Shown here: piece by piece, positions 24,287 to 32,380 of the stretch
How positions within the stretch are numbered: the first letter of the stretch is position 1
How the letters are laid out: every line of letters starts with the position of its first letter
Assembly (NCBI GenBank): GCA_050011315.1
Contig: JBEKJI010000005.1
Span: 36,743 to 100,742, forward strand
Direction: 5' to 3'
Origin: Fen-549 sp050011315
GTDB taxonomy: Bacteria; Actinomycetota; Thermoleophilia; Gaiellales; Gaiellaceae
DNA: 64,000 bases
The notes under the pieces: model-generated
What the model saw: only the letters and a program-made list of their open reading frames with translations
What the model was told of the DNA's origin: nothing
The model's database searches: none
Translations under genes and position numbers: made by a program

Positions 24287-26550
24287 TGGACGCTCTTGTC
24301 GTTTCCGCTGGTGCCGGCGCCAGCGTCGCTATTGGCGTGGGCGCGGGTGCTCTCGTTGCGAAGCTGCATGCGAGAGACGCGAAGCGGCCCGTCTCGACCG
24401 TCGAGCTTCGCTTCGGTAGCGGTCTCGGCCGCGAGGCAGTCGAGGCGGCGCTGACAGCCGTCTCGGGACTACCGAGGCGAGCGAGTGTCGTCCTCGAAAC
24501 GATCGCGAGCGAGAACGGGATCAAGCACCTGCTCATCGCCGAGCAGGCCCCGCTCGACAACGTCTGCGGCCAACTCCGCGGGCTCATCCCGGATATCCGC
24601 ATCGAGCCAGTTGCGGCGCCCGATCGTCCCGCCTGGCAAGTGGGCGCCGGGCTTACCTGGTCGCGGCAGCATCTGCTGCTTCGGACCGACGGCGCCGACG
24701 AGGCGGCCGCGGGACTACTCTCCGCGCTCGGCCCGCTTGCGAAGGACGAGGTTCTGCTTCTCCGAGTCGAGCTTCGACCGGGCAGGCCCGCGCCGCTTCC
24801 CGAGCGAAACGGTGGCGCCGGCCAACAGAAGCGAGCGGGATCCCCGTTCGATCTCTTCGCGAGCGGCAAGCACGTCGACTCCGATCAAGTCCGAGCGCTC
24901 CGATCCAAGTACGCAGGGCCGCTCCTTCGCTCGCGTGTGGCCTTGGCCGTCTCGTGCGGACATCCCAAGCGCGCCGAGCACCTGCTCAGCCGGATGATCT
25001 CGGTCATACGAACGCGCAGAGGCTCGCGCGGCGCACTCCAGATTCGCCGTCTCGGCGCCAAAGCGCTTGAGCGCGTGCTCGAGCGACGAGGACATGGCGG
25101 CGATCTCCTCTCGCCCGCCGAGCTTTCCGGCGTCGTCGGTTGGCCGATCGGAGCGCCTCGGCTTCCCGGCCTCTCCCTCGGTAGCGCTCCGTTTCTTCTT
25201 CCCGATAGGCGAATCCCAGACCGCGGTCGCATCCTGGGCCTTTCGACCTGGCCGGGAATGGAGCGACGCGGGCTCGCTCAGCCGGTTGTCGGTGCTCTGT
25301 CGCACAGCCTGCTTGCAGGCCCCACCGGCTCGGGGAAGAGCGCCCTGATCACCGGCCTGGTTGTCTCTGACCTGATGGAGGGACGAGGCTGCCTCGTTCT
25401 CGACGGCAAGGGCGACCTCGCCGACGACCTCCTCTCGCGCGTACCCGAAGAGCGCCTCTCCGATGTGATCGTGCTCGACCCCGCCGCGGGCGGCCCGGTG
25501 CCCGGACTGCGTGTCTTCGGCAAGACAAGCGACCCCGAACTCGCCGCCGATTTGGTGCTGAACGTCCTGCGCGAGATCTTCCGGGACTCCTGGGGCGTCC
25601 GCTCCGAGCAGTGGTTGCGCGCCGGCCTCGTCACCGTGGCGCACGATCCCAAAGGAACGCTCGGCGATCTCCCCTACGTGTTCTCGGACGATGCCTACCG
25701 ACGCCGTCTGGTCGGCAAGATCGGCGACCCGATGCTGCAGGCGACCTGGGCGGCGTTCGAGGCCATGAACCCGCGCGAGCGCGCGAACCAACTCGGCGCC
25801 CCCCTGAACAAGCTCACGGAGCTGCTTGGCCGCCGCGTCCTGCGCGGCGTTCTCTCGCAGGCGGATCCGACACTCGACATGGCCGAGGTGATCAGCCGCG
25901 GCAAGGTCGTGATCGTCTCGCTCTCCCCGGGCAGGATCGGCGCCCCGGCCGCGAGGCTGCTCGGCGCTCTCGTCGTCTATCAGCTCTTCACCGCCATCCA
26001 GGCCCGCTCGGCGACGAGTCCGGCAAGAAGAAAGCCGTTTCTCGCCTACATCGACGAGCCGAGAGTGCTCGGCGACATCCCGGTGCCCATCGACAGCATG
26101 TTCGAGCTGGCGCGCGGGCTGGGAGTCGGCCTGACGCTAGCCGTCCAGTCGGCGATGCAGCTGCCGACAACCGTCCGAAACGCCGCGCTCACGAACGCAG
26201 CGACGCTCGTTGCCTTCCGCCAGAACCACGACGAAGATGCCGAGCTGCTCGCGCGCCATCTTCCCGGCGTCAGCACCGAGGGGCTCCTTCACCTCGGCGC
26301 CTTCGAGATGATCGCCCGCATCGGGCTCGGCCCGGGCGAGGTCGCGACGCCCGCGAGCGGTCGCACTCTGCCGCCACCTAAGGAGACGAGCGACCCGGCA
26401 CTCGTGCGTAAGGCATCCGCCGAGCGTTACGGCCGCGACTTGTCGCTCGTCGACCGGGCGCTCGCCGAGCGCCACGGCCAGACGGGTGTCGCACAAGCCG
26501 CAGGCGGCATTGACGAAGTGCCGATCGGCAGGCGCAGGAGAGAGAAGTGA
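24286..26550 (+). CDS. VirD4/TraG-like conjugative coupling ATPase
   Basis: A 754-aa ATPase of the VirD4/TraG/HerA-type. It has one hydrophobic N-terminal segment (residues about 5-25), Walker A GPTGSGKSALIT (about 346), a following LVLDGKGDLADDL strand and a Walker B-like AYIDEPR near residue 587. Such proteins bring a nucleoprotein to a secretion channel at the membrane. The protein is followed by a replication-relaxation family gene, typical of actinobacterial mobile elements. No VirB4-like ATPase or channel genes are seen in the window, so the element is likely mobilisable rather than fully conjugative, or uses an FtsK-like mechanism. Confidence 0.8.
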   Translation: MDALVVSAGAGASVAIGVGAGALVAKLHARDAKRPVSTVELRFGSGLGREAVEAALTAVSGLPRRASVVLETIASENGIKHLLIAEQAPLDNVCGQLRGLIPDIRIEPVAAPDRPAWQVGAGLTWSRQHLLLRTDGADEAAAGLLSALGPLAKDEVLLLRVELRPGRPAPLPERNGGAGQQKRAGSPFDLFASGKHVDSDQVRALRSKYAGPLLRSRVALAVSCGHPKRAEHLLSRMISVIRTRRGSRGALQIRRLGAKALERVLERRGHGGDLLSPAELSGVVGWPIGAPRLPGLSLGSAPFLLPDRRIPDRGRILGLSTWPGMERRGLAQPVVGALSHSLLAGPTGSGKSALITGLVVSDLMEGRGCLVLDGKGDLADDLLSRVPEERLSDVIVLDPAAGGPVPGLRVFGKTSDPELAADLVLNVLREIFRDSWGVRSEQWLRAGLVTVAHDPKGTLGDLPYVFSDDAYRRRLVGKIGDPMLQATWAAFEAMNPRERANQLGAPLNKLTELLGRRVLRGVLSQADPTLDMAEVISRGKVVIVSLSPGRIGAPAARLLGALVVYQLFTAIQARSATSPARRKPFLAYIDEPRVLGDIPVPIDSMFELARGLGVGLTLAVQSAMQLPTTVRNAALTNAATLVAFRQNHDEDAELLARHLPGVSTEGLLHLGAFEMIARIGLGPGEVATPASGRTLPPPKETSDPALVRKASAERYGRDLSLVDRALAERHGQTGVAQAAGGIDEVPIGRRRREK

Positions 26551-26683
26551 TCGGTCCGCTCGCCAGTCCGCTCGCGTCGAGTCGAGACGTGGCCAAACCC
26601 GCGCCAGTGGCGGGATCGCGCGCGCTAAGCGACGCGACTCATACGCCCTTGGCGTTCTTCTTATCTTCCTCTGGAGGCAGGCC

Positions 26684-27520
26684 GTGAGCCGTCTCAGACA
26701 TAGCGGCATCGTTCGGCTGGCCGATCGACTTCCCTCGATAGAACGCCGGATCCTGGAGACGGCCGAGCGCCTGCGTCTACTGAGAGCCGATCAGGTGCGG
26801 AGACTCTTCTTCAGCGAGATAGAGAGCGAGACCGGGGGCGCCAGGCTCTGCCGCAGAGCGCTCGCTCACCTGGTGGAGGAGGGACTGCTACGCCGGCTCG
26901 AGCGACGTGTCGGCGGCACCAGGGCGGGAAGTAGCGGTCACCTCTACGCGACGACGGCTGCCGGTGCGCGACTGCTCGCCTACTGGAACGGTGCCGGCGT
27001 CGCCTCGAACCGCGGCGCACACGAGCCCGGCGCCGCTTTCGCCTCGCACACACTCGCCATCGCCGACCTTTACGTATCGCTGGTTGAGGCAAGTCGCTCC
27101 AGCGCGCTCGAGCTCCTCGGCTTCGAGACGGAGCCCGCCTGCTGGCGTGCCTATACGACCGCGCTTGGCGCCCGGGCCACGCTCAAGCCCGACGCTCTGG
27201 TGCGCCTCGCACACGGCGACTACGAGTACGTCTCGTTCGTAGAGATCGACTGCGGAACTGAGGGAAGAGGTGCACTGCTTCGAAAGGCGCACGCCTTCCT
27301 TTCCTACTTCCGGACAGGTCGCGAGCAAGCCGAGACGGGCGTCTTCCCCCGCGTCGTCTGGATCGCCTCTCAGGCGACGAGAGCGAAGTTTCTCACCGCG
27401 ATCTTCGCGGGATTGCCGGCCGAAGCGCAGCAGCTCTTCGTTGTCGGTAGCACGGAAGAAGCCACCGCGCTCCTGACCGGAAGCGAAAGCCGGTTTACCT
27501 CGAGCGGAGGCGCTAGATGA
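26684..27520 (+). CDS. replication-relaxation family protein
   Basis: A 278-aa protein from the GTG at 26684, which has GGAGG 7 nt upstream; a longer frame to 26486 overlaps the previous gene and is less likely. The N-terminus has a winged-helix look (LETAERLRLLRADQVRRLFF), and the middle a possible nuclease-like strand (DALVRLAHGDYEYVSFVEID) with acidic residues. Members are found beside transfer ATPases on Gram-positive elements, and are thought to act in strand relaxation at the transfer origin. The stop overlaps the next start by 4 nt. Confidence 0.7.
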   Translation: MSRLRHSGIVRLADRLPSIERRILETAERLRLLRADQVRRLFFSEIESETGGARLCRRALAHLVEEGLLRRLERRVGGTRAGSSGHLYATTAAGARLLAYWNGAGVASNRGAHEPGAAFASHTLAIADLYVSLVEASRSSALELLGFETEPACWRAYTTALGARATLKPDALVRLAHGDYEYVSFVEIDCGTEGRGALLRKAHAFLSYFRTGREQAETGVFPRVVWIASQATRAKFLTAIFAGLPAEAQQLFVVGSTEEATALLTGSESRFTSSGGAR

Positions 27521-28629
27521 GCGCTCTCGCCATCCCGGAGGATGTGATCCGCTGGCGGCTCGTCGAGGGCGACGCGCTCGAACTGCTTCGCGTGTATCCA
27601 GCTTGCAGCGTCGATGCGATCGTTACCGACCCTCCCTATGGAATTGGTCTTCACGGCCAGGCCTGGGACGGCCGCGACATTCGCAAGGCCACGCGCGTCG
27701 ACGGCACGAGCGATCGAAGCGACGCGGAGATGTTCGAGCGCTGGACCAAGCTCTGGGCGCGCGAGTGCGTGCGAGTGCTCAAGCCGGGTGGGTATCTGCT
27801 CGCTTTCGGAGCCACGCGCACCGCACATCGCCTCGCCGCGGGTATCGAGGACGCGGGCTTCGATCTGCGCGACCAGCTCGTCTGGCTCTATGGGTGCGGC
27901 GTCCCCAAGAACGGTCTCGAAAACGGTCGTTCGAGCACGCTCAAGCCCGGCTACGAGCCGATCTTGCTCGCCCGCGCGCCTCTCGTCGGATCACTCGCCG
28001 AGAACGAAGCGGCCTGGGGTACCGGGCGGCTTGGAATCGCCGAAACGCGCCTGCCAGCGAGCGCGCACAGGCTCGGACGCTGGCCCTGCAACGTCGCCCT
28101 CAGCCACACGCGCCGCTGCCAGAGCGCCCGTTGCACGAGCACCTGCCCTGTGAGGCTGCTCGATCGCTCTCGCCCAGCCCAGGCTCCGAGCCGTTTCTTC
28201 TATTGCTCGAAGCCGTCTCGCTCGGAGCGAGACGCAGGCTGCGATGCGCTCCCCGAGACGGCGATGCACATCTTCGGCGGCAAGGAAACGCGACCGCGCC
28301 GAAACACGCACCCGACCGTGAAGCCGGTCGAGCTGATGGGCTGGCTCGTGCGCCTCGTCTGCCCACCGGACGGCCTCGTACTCGATCCCTTCGCCGGTAG
28401 TGGCTCAACCGGAGTCGCCGCTCTTTCGAACGGACGCCAGTTCCTCGGAATCGAGCGCGACCCCGCCTACGCGCAAATCGCCCGCGCCCGGCTCGCTCAC
28501 GCGGAAGGGCGCTCACACCCCAAGTCAACAAGCCCGGGGCCTGATGGCCAGACGGTGGACGGAAACCCTCAGTCGGTTTCTGTCCGCCGCAAAACCATCC
28601 ACCCTCTCGAAAGGAGGCATGAGTCATGA
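27517..28629 (+). CDS. DNA methyltransferase of the mobile element (DPPY type)
   Basis: A 370-aa SAM-dependent DNA methyltransferase. Motif IV DPPYG lies near residue 39 and the SAM-binding motif LDPFAGSGSTG near 290, with NTHPTVKPVELMGWL before it; this is a beta-type N6-adenine or N4-cytosine enzyme. No restriction gene is adjacent, so it is an orphan, perhaps protecting the element in new hosts. Starts and stops are coupled to both neighbours by 4-nt overlaps (ATGA). Confidence 0.85.
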   Translation: MSALAIPEDVIRWRLVEGDALELLRVYPACSVDAIVTDPPYGIGLHGQAWDGRDIRKATRVDGTSDRSDAEMFERWTKLWARECVRVLKPGGYLLAFGATRTAHRLAAGIEDAGFDLRDQLVWLYGCGVPKNGLENGRSSTLKPGYEPILLARAPLVGSLAENEAAWGTGRLGIAETRLPASAHRLGRWPCNVALSHTRRCQSARCTSTCPVRLLDRSRPAQAPSRFFYCSKPSRSERDAGCDALPETAMHIFGGKETRPRRNTHPTVKPVELMGWLVRLVCPPDGLVLDPFAGSGSTGVAALSNGRQFLGIERDPAYAQIARARLAHAEGRSHPKSTSPGPDGQTVDGNPQSVSVRRKTIHPLERRHES

Positions 28630-28997
28630 CAAAGGCTCAAGAGGTGTACGAGCGAGTCGAGGCATTGGTCGCCTCGGGCATGAAGAAGGCGGACGCCTTC
28701 CGGCAGGCAGCCGAAGAGTTTGGACAACCGTTCAACTCGATGCGCGGTGCCTACTACGCCCACACTCGCTCAACGGGCCAATCGGCCCCCCGCACGCGCA
28801 AGCGCCAAACGACGACCGAAGACGCGATCGAGTCAGCGGTGATCGTCCTCAACAGGGCGATTGCCGCCATCGATGGCGAGATCGACGCGGCCAAGACGCG
28901 CGCGGAAGAGGCCAAGGCCGAATACGAGCACCTGCGCGACACGGCAGAGGAGCGAAAAGTGGCCATTCAGGCCAAGATCGAAGCCCTCAGCGCCTAG
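28626..28997 (+). CDS. small helix-turn-helix/coiled-coil protein, paralogue 1
   Basis: A 123-aa protein with GGAGG upstream and an ATGA overlap with the methyltransferase stop. The N-terminal 55 residues look like a helix-turn-helix (VYERVEALVASGMKKADAFR ... MRGAYYAH), the C-terminal half a coiled coil (EIDAAKTRAEEAKAEYEHLR). It is paralogous over its full length to the 124-aa product of the gene at 29130. Likely a dimeric DNA-binding protein that regulates the element or assists the recombinase. Confidence 0.65.
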   Translation: MTKAQEVYERVEALVASGMKKADAFRQAAEEFGQPFNSMRGAYYAHTRSTGQSAPRTRKRQTTTEDAIESAVIVLNRAIAAIDGEIDAAKTRAEEAKAEYEHLRDTAEERKVAIQAKIEALSA

Positions 28998-29013
28998 TCG
29001 CACTCAGATGGAA

Positions 29014-29045
29014 AGGCGGCCCGGATCTCACGATTCGGGCCGCCT
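29014..29045 (+). terminator. strong hairpin after paralogue 1
   Basis: Arms AGGCGGCCCG (29014-29023) and CGGGCCGCCT (29036-29045) pair perfectly over 10 bp. The following bases are not T-rich, so it may be a Rho-dependent or L-shaped terminator, or an mRNA-stabilising hairpin. Confidence 0.6.
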
Positions 29046-29062
29046 CACAACACAACCACACG

Positions 29063-29092
29063 TTGCAACATCACTAACTAACGAGTTATAAT
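29063..29092 (+). promoter_or_regulatory. promoter with operator-like repeats before paralogue 2
   Basis: TTGCAA (29063-29068) and a consensus TATAAT (29087-29092) are 18 nt apart. The region is full of GTTG/CAAC palindromes: GTTGCAAC at 29062-29069 and TGTAACAACACGTTTACA just after the -10 box. It should drive the second paralogue and the recombinase, with likely autoregulation. Confidence 0.65.
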
Positions 29093-29129
29093 ATGTGTAA
29101 CAACACGTTTACAACATGGGGGTTGTTTT

Positions 29130-29504
29130 GTGGGAATAACAAAGGCAGAAGAGACCTACGCGGCGATCGGAAAGCTACTAGAGAGCGGTATGCGCCTCTC
29201 CGACGCGGTCAGGCAGATCGCCGCCGATAACGGCAGAAGCGAGGCCGCCGTGCGCGCGAGCTACTACAACCAGCGCTCGAAGCTAGGTCTGAAGGGCGAT
29301 AGCCGGCGTGGCGGTCAGGCGCTCTCGGTAGAGGATGCGATCAACGAGGCTAAGCAGCTGCTCGAGTGGGCGCTTGTACGGATCGACTCGGAAGTCGAAG
29401 TCGCAAAGGTCAAGGCGGAGACCGCCGAGGCTCAGTACGAGGCTCTGAAGACCTCCGCCGCCGAGCGCAGGTCTGAGCTGGAGCGAAAGATCGCTGCGCT
29501 CTGA
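29130..29504 (+). CDS. small helix-turn-helix/coiled-coil protein, paralogue 2
   Basis: A 124-aa protein starting at GTG 29130. It shares the order KAEETY, SGM-LSDAVRQIA, RASYYNQ and a C-terminal coiled coil with paralogue 1, with EDAI at the same place. Having two copies, one in each transcript, suggests different DNA specificities or heterodimers. It lies 41 nt before the recombinase and could be its directionality factor or repressor; this is inference. Confidence 0.65.
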   Translation: MGITKAEETYAAIGKLLESGMRLSDAVRQIAADNGRSEAAVRASYYNQRSKLGLKGDSRRGGQALSVEDAINEAKQLLEWALVRIDSEVEVAKVKAETAEAQYEALKTSAAERRSELERKIAAL

Positions 29505-29545
29505 AACGCAAGGAACGTAATGAAGGAAGGAGGAGCAAAGAGAAT

Positions 29546-31279
29546 ATGAGACAAGCAGCAACAAACGAGCGCGAGAGTGACGTACCCGACGCCCCCGGAC
29601 GTGCCGTCATCTACATACGCGTATCGAGTTCGCAACAAGCGGACAAGGACTACGACCCGGAGGGATTCTCGATCCCAGCCCAGCGCGAGGCCTGCGTCCG
29701 TAAGGCCGAGAATCTCGGCCTACAAGTCGTGGAGGAGTATGTCGACCGGGGCGAGTCGGCCAAGACCGCGAACCGGGCCGGACTACAAGCCTTGCTGAAG
29801 CGGCTCGAAGAGCGCGACATCACTCATGTGATCGTGCACAAGGTCGATCGTCTGGCTCGAAACCGCGCCGACGACGTCGCGATCGTGATGAAGATCCGAG
29901 GCGCAGGTGCTCACCTCGTCTCAGTAACTGAGAACATCGACGAGACGCCCTCCGGGCTCTTGATGCACGGGATCATGAGCTCGATAGCCGAGTTCTACTC
30001 GCGCAACCTCGCCACCGAGATCCTCAAGGGAACGACGCAGAAGGCGAAGACAGGAGGGACTCCCTTCCAGGCGCCGCTTGGCTACCTGAACACCCGCGAG
30101 TTCATCGACGGCCGCGAGATCCGCACCATCTCGGTCGATCCCGAGCGAGCGCCACTCGTCAAGCTCGCCTTCGAGCTATACGCGAGTGGGCAGTACTCCC
30201 TGATCGACCTCTGCACGATCCTTGAGGCGAGGGGTCTGCGCTCGCGCCCGACAAGGCAGAAGCCGGCAAAAGTGCTCGGCACGAACCGACTCTCAACGAT
30301 TCTCAGAAACGACTACTACATCGGTCGCCTTCGCTATGCCGGCGGCTACTACGAGGGACGCCACGAGCCTCTCATCGACGAGGCCACCTTCGAGAAGGTG
30401 CAGCAGATCCTCGATGCCCAGCGCCAGAGCGGCGAGCGCTCCTGGCGCCACTACCACTACCTGCGCGGGTCGCTCTTCTGTGCGGAGTGCGGACGCCGGC
30501 TCTTTTTCACCCGCGCTCGCGGCCGCCACGGTGGCGAGTACGACTACTTCATCTGCGGCGGGAACAAAGCTCATCTCTGCAATCAGCCGCATCACCGTGT
30601 TGAGGCCGTCGAGGCCGCGATCGAGCGCCACTACTCGACCGTGGAGCTATCCGACGAGAAGCGCGAGCGCATTCGCGCCGCCGTCCACGAGCACATGGAG
30701 GGGCTCGCCCTGATTGCCGAGAAGGAGACCGCCCGCGCCCGGGCCGAGGTCGTTCGGCTCGACAACGAGGAGCGAAAGCTCCTTGCCGCCCACTACAACG
30801 ACGCGATCAGCGACCACATCTTCGCCGAGGAGCAGCAGCGCATCCGCCGCGAGCGGGTGGCGGCAGACGAACTGCTCCGTCGCTATGAGATCAAGCAGGA
30901 GGCGATCCTGGAGACGCTCGACCACGCGCTCAATCTCACGAAGAGCGTCCAGGCCGCCTACCTGCAGGCGGACGACGTCGAGCGACGTTTGTTGAACCAG
31001 GCCTTCTTCGAGAGGATCGAGATCGACAGCGAGGAGATCACGGGGCACGAGCTGGCGGCTCCATTCGCCCAGTTGGCCGCCCCAGGGCTCGCTGAAGCCC
31101 TGGAAGGCGCCGCCGCGGCCGGCTCCCACCCCCGTGGCGCCCGTGGAAACGGCGCCCGGAAAGCCAAAACCCCTGGCCCTTCTTCAAAGGTCAGGGGTTC
31201 GGACGTGACACTTTTGGTGGAGCCAGGCGGGTTCGAACCGCCGACCTTCTGGCTGCCAGCCAGACGCTCTCCCAACTGA
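29546..31279 (+). CDS. large serine recombinase (integrase) running into tRNA-Ala
   Basis: A 577-aa large serine recombinase. The catalytic Ser27 lies in YIRVSS; the resolvase domain follows to about residue 150, then the Recombinase domain and a zinc-ribbon with CAECG and ICGG (about 310-345), then a long coiled coil. The last 20 or so codons (GGFEPPTFW...) are the antisense of the tRNA-Ala gene, and the preceding part overlaps the tRNA terminator hairpin. Thus the frame crosses the element-chromosome junction; the natural C-terminus probably ends before. This is the integrase that moves the island in and out of the tRNA locus. Confidence 0.88.
   Translation: MRQAATNERESDVPDAPGRAVIYIRVSSSQQADKDYDPEGFSIPAQREACVRKAENLGLQVVEEYVDRGESAKTANRAGLQALLKRLEERDITHVIVHKVDRLARNRADDVAIVMKIRGAGAHLVSVTENIDETPSGLLMHGIMSSIAEFYSRNLATEILKGTTQKAKTGGTPFQAPLGYLNTREFIDGREIRTISVDPERAPLVKLAFELYASGQYSLIDLCTILEARGLRSRPTRQKPAKVLGTNRLSTILRNDYYIGRLRYAGGYYEGRHEPLIDEATFEKVQQILDAQRQSGERSWRHYHYLRGSLFCAECGRRLFFTRARGRHGGEYDYFICGGNKAHLCNQPHHRVEAVEAAIERHYSTVELSDEKRERIRAAVHEHMEGLALIAEKETARARAEVVRLDNEERKLLAAHYNDAISDHIFAEEQQRIRRERVAADELLRRYEIKQEAILETLDHALNLTKSVQAAYLQADDVERRLLNQAFFERIEIDSEEITGHELAAPFAQLAAPGLAEALEGAAAAGSHPRGARGNGARKAKTPGPSSKVRGSDVTLLVEPGGFEPPTFWLPARRSPN
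31168..31199 (-). terminator. intrinsic terminator of tRNA-Ala
   Basis: On the minus strand, 15 nt after the tRNA 3' end, arms AACCCCTGACC and GGCCAGGGGTT form an 11-bp stem with one wobble pair around a 10-nt loop, followed by TTGGCTTT. A standard hairpin plus T-rich tract. It overlaps the C-terminal codons of the serine recombinase on the other strand. Confidence 0.7.
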
Positions 31280-31290
31280 GCTATGGCCCC
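31215..31290 (-). tRNA. tRNA-Ala(GGC)
   Basis: On the minus strand the 76-nt gene starts GGGGCCATAGCTCAG and ends GGCTCCACCA, with CCA encoded. The anticodon loop CTGGCAG, closed by a TCTGG/CCAGA stem, gives GGC, so it reads alanine GCC/GCU codons. The T-arm GGTTCGAACC is intact. It marks the right end of the mobile island, and the serine recombinase frame overlaps it on the other strand. Confidence 0.96.
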
Positions 31291-31364
31291 GTCTTGAACG
31301 GCAATTGTACCGCCATCACGTAAGACGTACCCTGGTCAGCGATCTCTAGAGCTGAGAGGCTGGG

Positions 31365-31721
31365 TCAAGCCGTTGCCGCCTGTTCGAGCTCTACCTGGGG
31401 AACGTCGCCCCAGAGATCCTCGAGGTTGTAGAAACGGCGCGTGTCGGGAGTGAAGACGTGCAGGACGACGTCGAGGTAGTCGGCGATCACCCAGGTGCCG
31501 TCCCGCACGCCGTCAACGGAGTGCGGCATCAGCTTCTCGCGCTTCATGCCGACGTGGACCTCGTCCGAGATCGACTTGGTCTGGAGCGGGTTGCGGCCGG
31601 AGCAGATGACGAAGTAGTCGGTGAAGACGCACACCGAGCGCATGTCGAGAACGACGATGTCTTCGGCCAGCTTCTCGGCCGCCAGGGCGGCGATTCGGCG
31701 TGCTTGCTCGAGTGAAGTCAG
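31365..31721 (-). CDS. rsfS: ribosomal silencing factor RsfS, non-canonical start
   Basis: RsfS binds ribosomal protein L14 and blocks 30S-50S joining in starvation. The conserved core (VCVFTDYFVICSG ... DYLDVVLHVFTPDTRRFYNLEDLWGD) is complete. The only in-frame ATG (31643) would delete the first helix and strand. The missing piece is present in frame upstream (TSLEQARRIAALAAEKLAED), but between the in-frame stop at 31731-31733 and that ATG there is no ATG, GTG or TTG. The best starts are CTG at 31721 (118 aa) or ATC at 31727, with AAAGGA just upstream. Either a rare start codon is used or the sequence has an indel. It is downstream of nadD, its usual neighbour. Confidence 0.85.
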   Translation of the reverse strand: MTSLEQARRIAALAAEKLAEDIVVLDMRSVCVFTDYFVICSGRNPLQTKSISDEVHVGMKREKLMPHSVDGVRDGTWVIADYLDVVLHVFTPDTRRFYNLEDLWGDVPQVELEQAATA

Positions 31722-31963
31722 TGTGATACGTCAGTCCTTTGTCGGTCTTCTCTTCCAGTGTAACCCCAGCGGGCGCCGGAGCCTCGATCTCCCGTGTCGA
31801 GATCGCAAGCAACCGGGTGCCACGTTCCCGATACGTATTAGATCGTCAGGCGATGTGCCATCTTGGTGCGAGATCAGCACATTCATGTGCGTCTTTTCGC
31901 GATACCGTATTCCGCCCCGTGGGAGGGTGGGGGGAGGAGGGTGGATTAGCGAGGTGCCTGGGA

Positions 31964-32289
31964 CTCATTTCAGAATGAAGACCCGCCGACTGGGTGTGAT
32001 CGGTGAGTGCAAGGCCAGGGAGCTCGTCTGGGGACGGAGGGGCGCCGGATGAGTGCGAGATCGTGGTTCGAGGCTAGGACGCAGGGCGCATTCGTATCGG
32101 TCAGAGATACGGATGCGCCCGAGGACAACGTCCTCGTGCCGCGAGATCGTGCTCAGCCGGTGTCTCTCTGTTTCTAGCCGAGCTCCGAAAAGCAGCGCCT
32201 CGTTCGTAGCCAAAGCTACGGACGAGGCCGAGGACAACGCATCGCGCTTGCCGAGCGCGGCCAGGCGGTGGAGTGCTTCGTATTGAAAG
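31964..32289. repeat. interspersed intergenic repeat, copy A (MITE-like, two hairpins)
   Basis: About 326 nt, near-identical over long stretches to the copies at 38341 and 63737. Ends are imperfect inverted repeats (CTCATTTCAGAATGAAG at left against CTCCTTTCAATACGAAG on the other strand at right, 13 of 17). Inside are two hairpins, one with arms GCGCATTCGTATC/GATACGGATGCGC and one with CCTCGTTCGTAGC/GCTACGGACGAGG, each followed by CCGAGGACAACG. It lies between rsfS and nadD. The rest of the gap 31722-32380 shows only a possible rsfS promoter (TACACT near 31760, minus strand). Confidence 0.75.
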
Positions 32290-32380
32290 GAGCACCATGA
32301 ACTCCGAGAAGTTTTACGGCGTCCGGTCGAAGCATTGGCCCTCTCAACGCCAGGTGGCGCTCGCGATACCCGAAACCGGC

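Noticed and set aside
31513..31812. Possible upstream frame fused to rsfS by frameshift
   Set aside because: Its translation beyond the overlap is Arg-rich out-of-frame rsfS, and the upstream part has no RsfS similarity; a non-canonical start explains more.
31965..32237. Minus-strand frame shared between repeat copies
   Set aside because: Conserved translation (for example FGARLETE) follows trivially from near-identical DNA; no start signals and no protein family.
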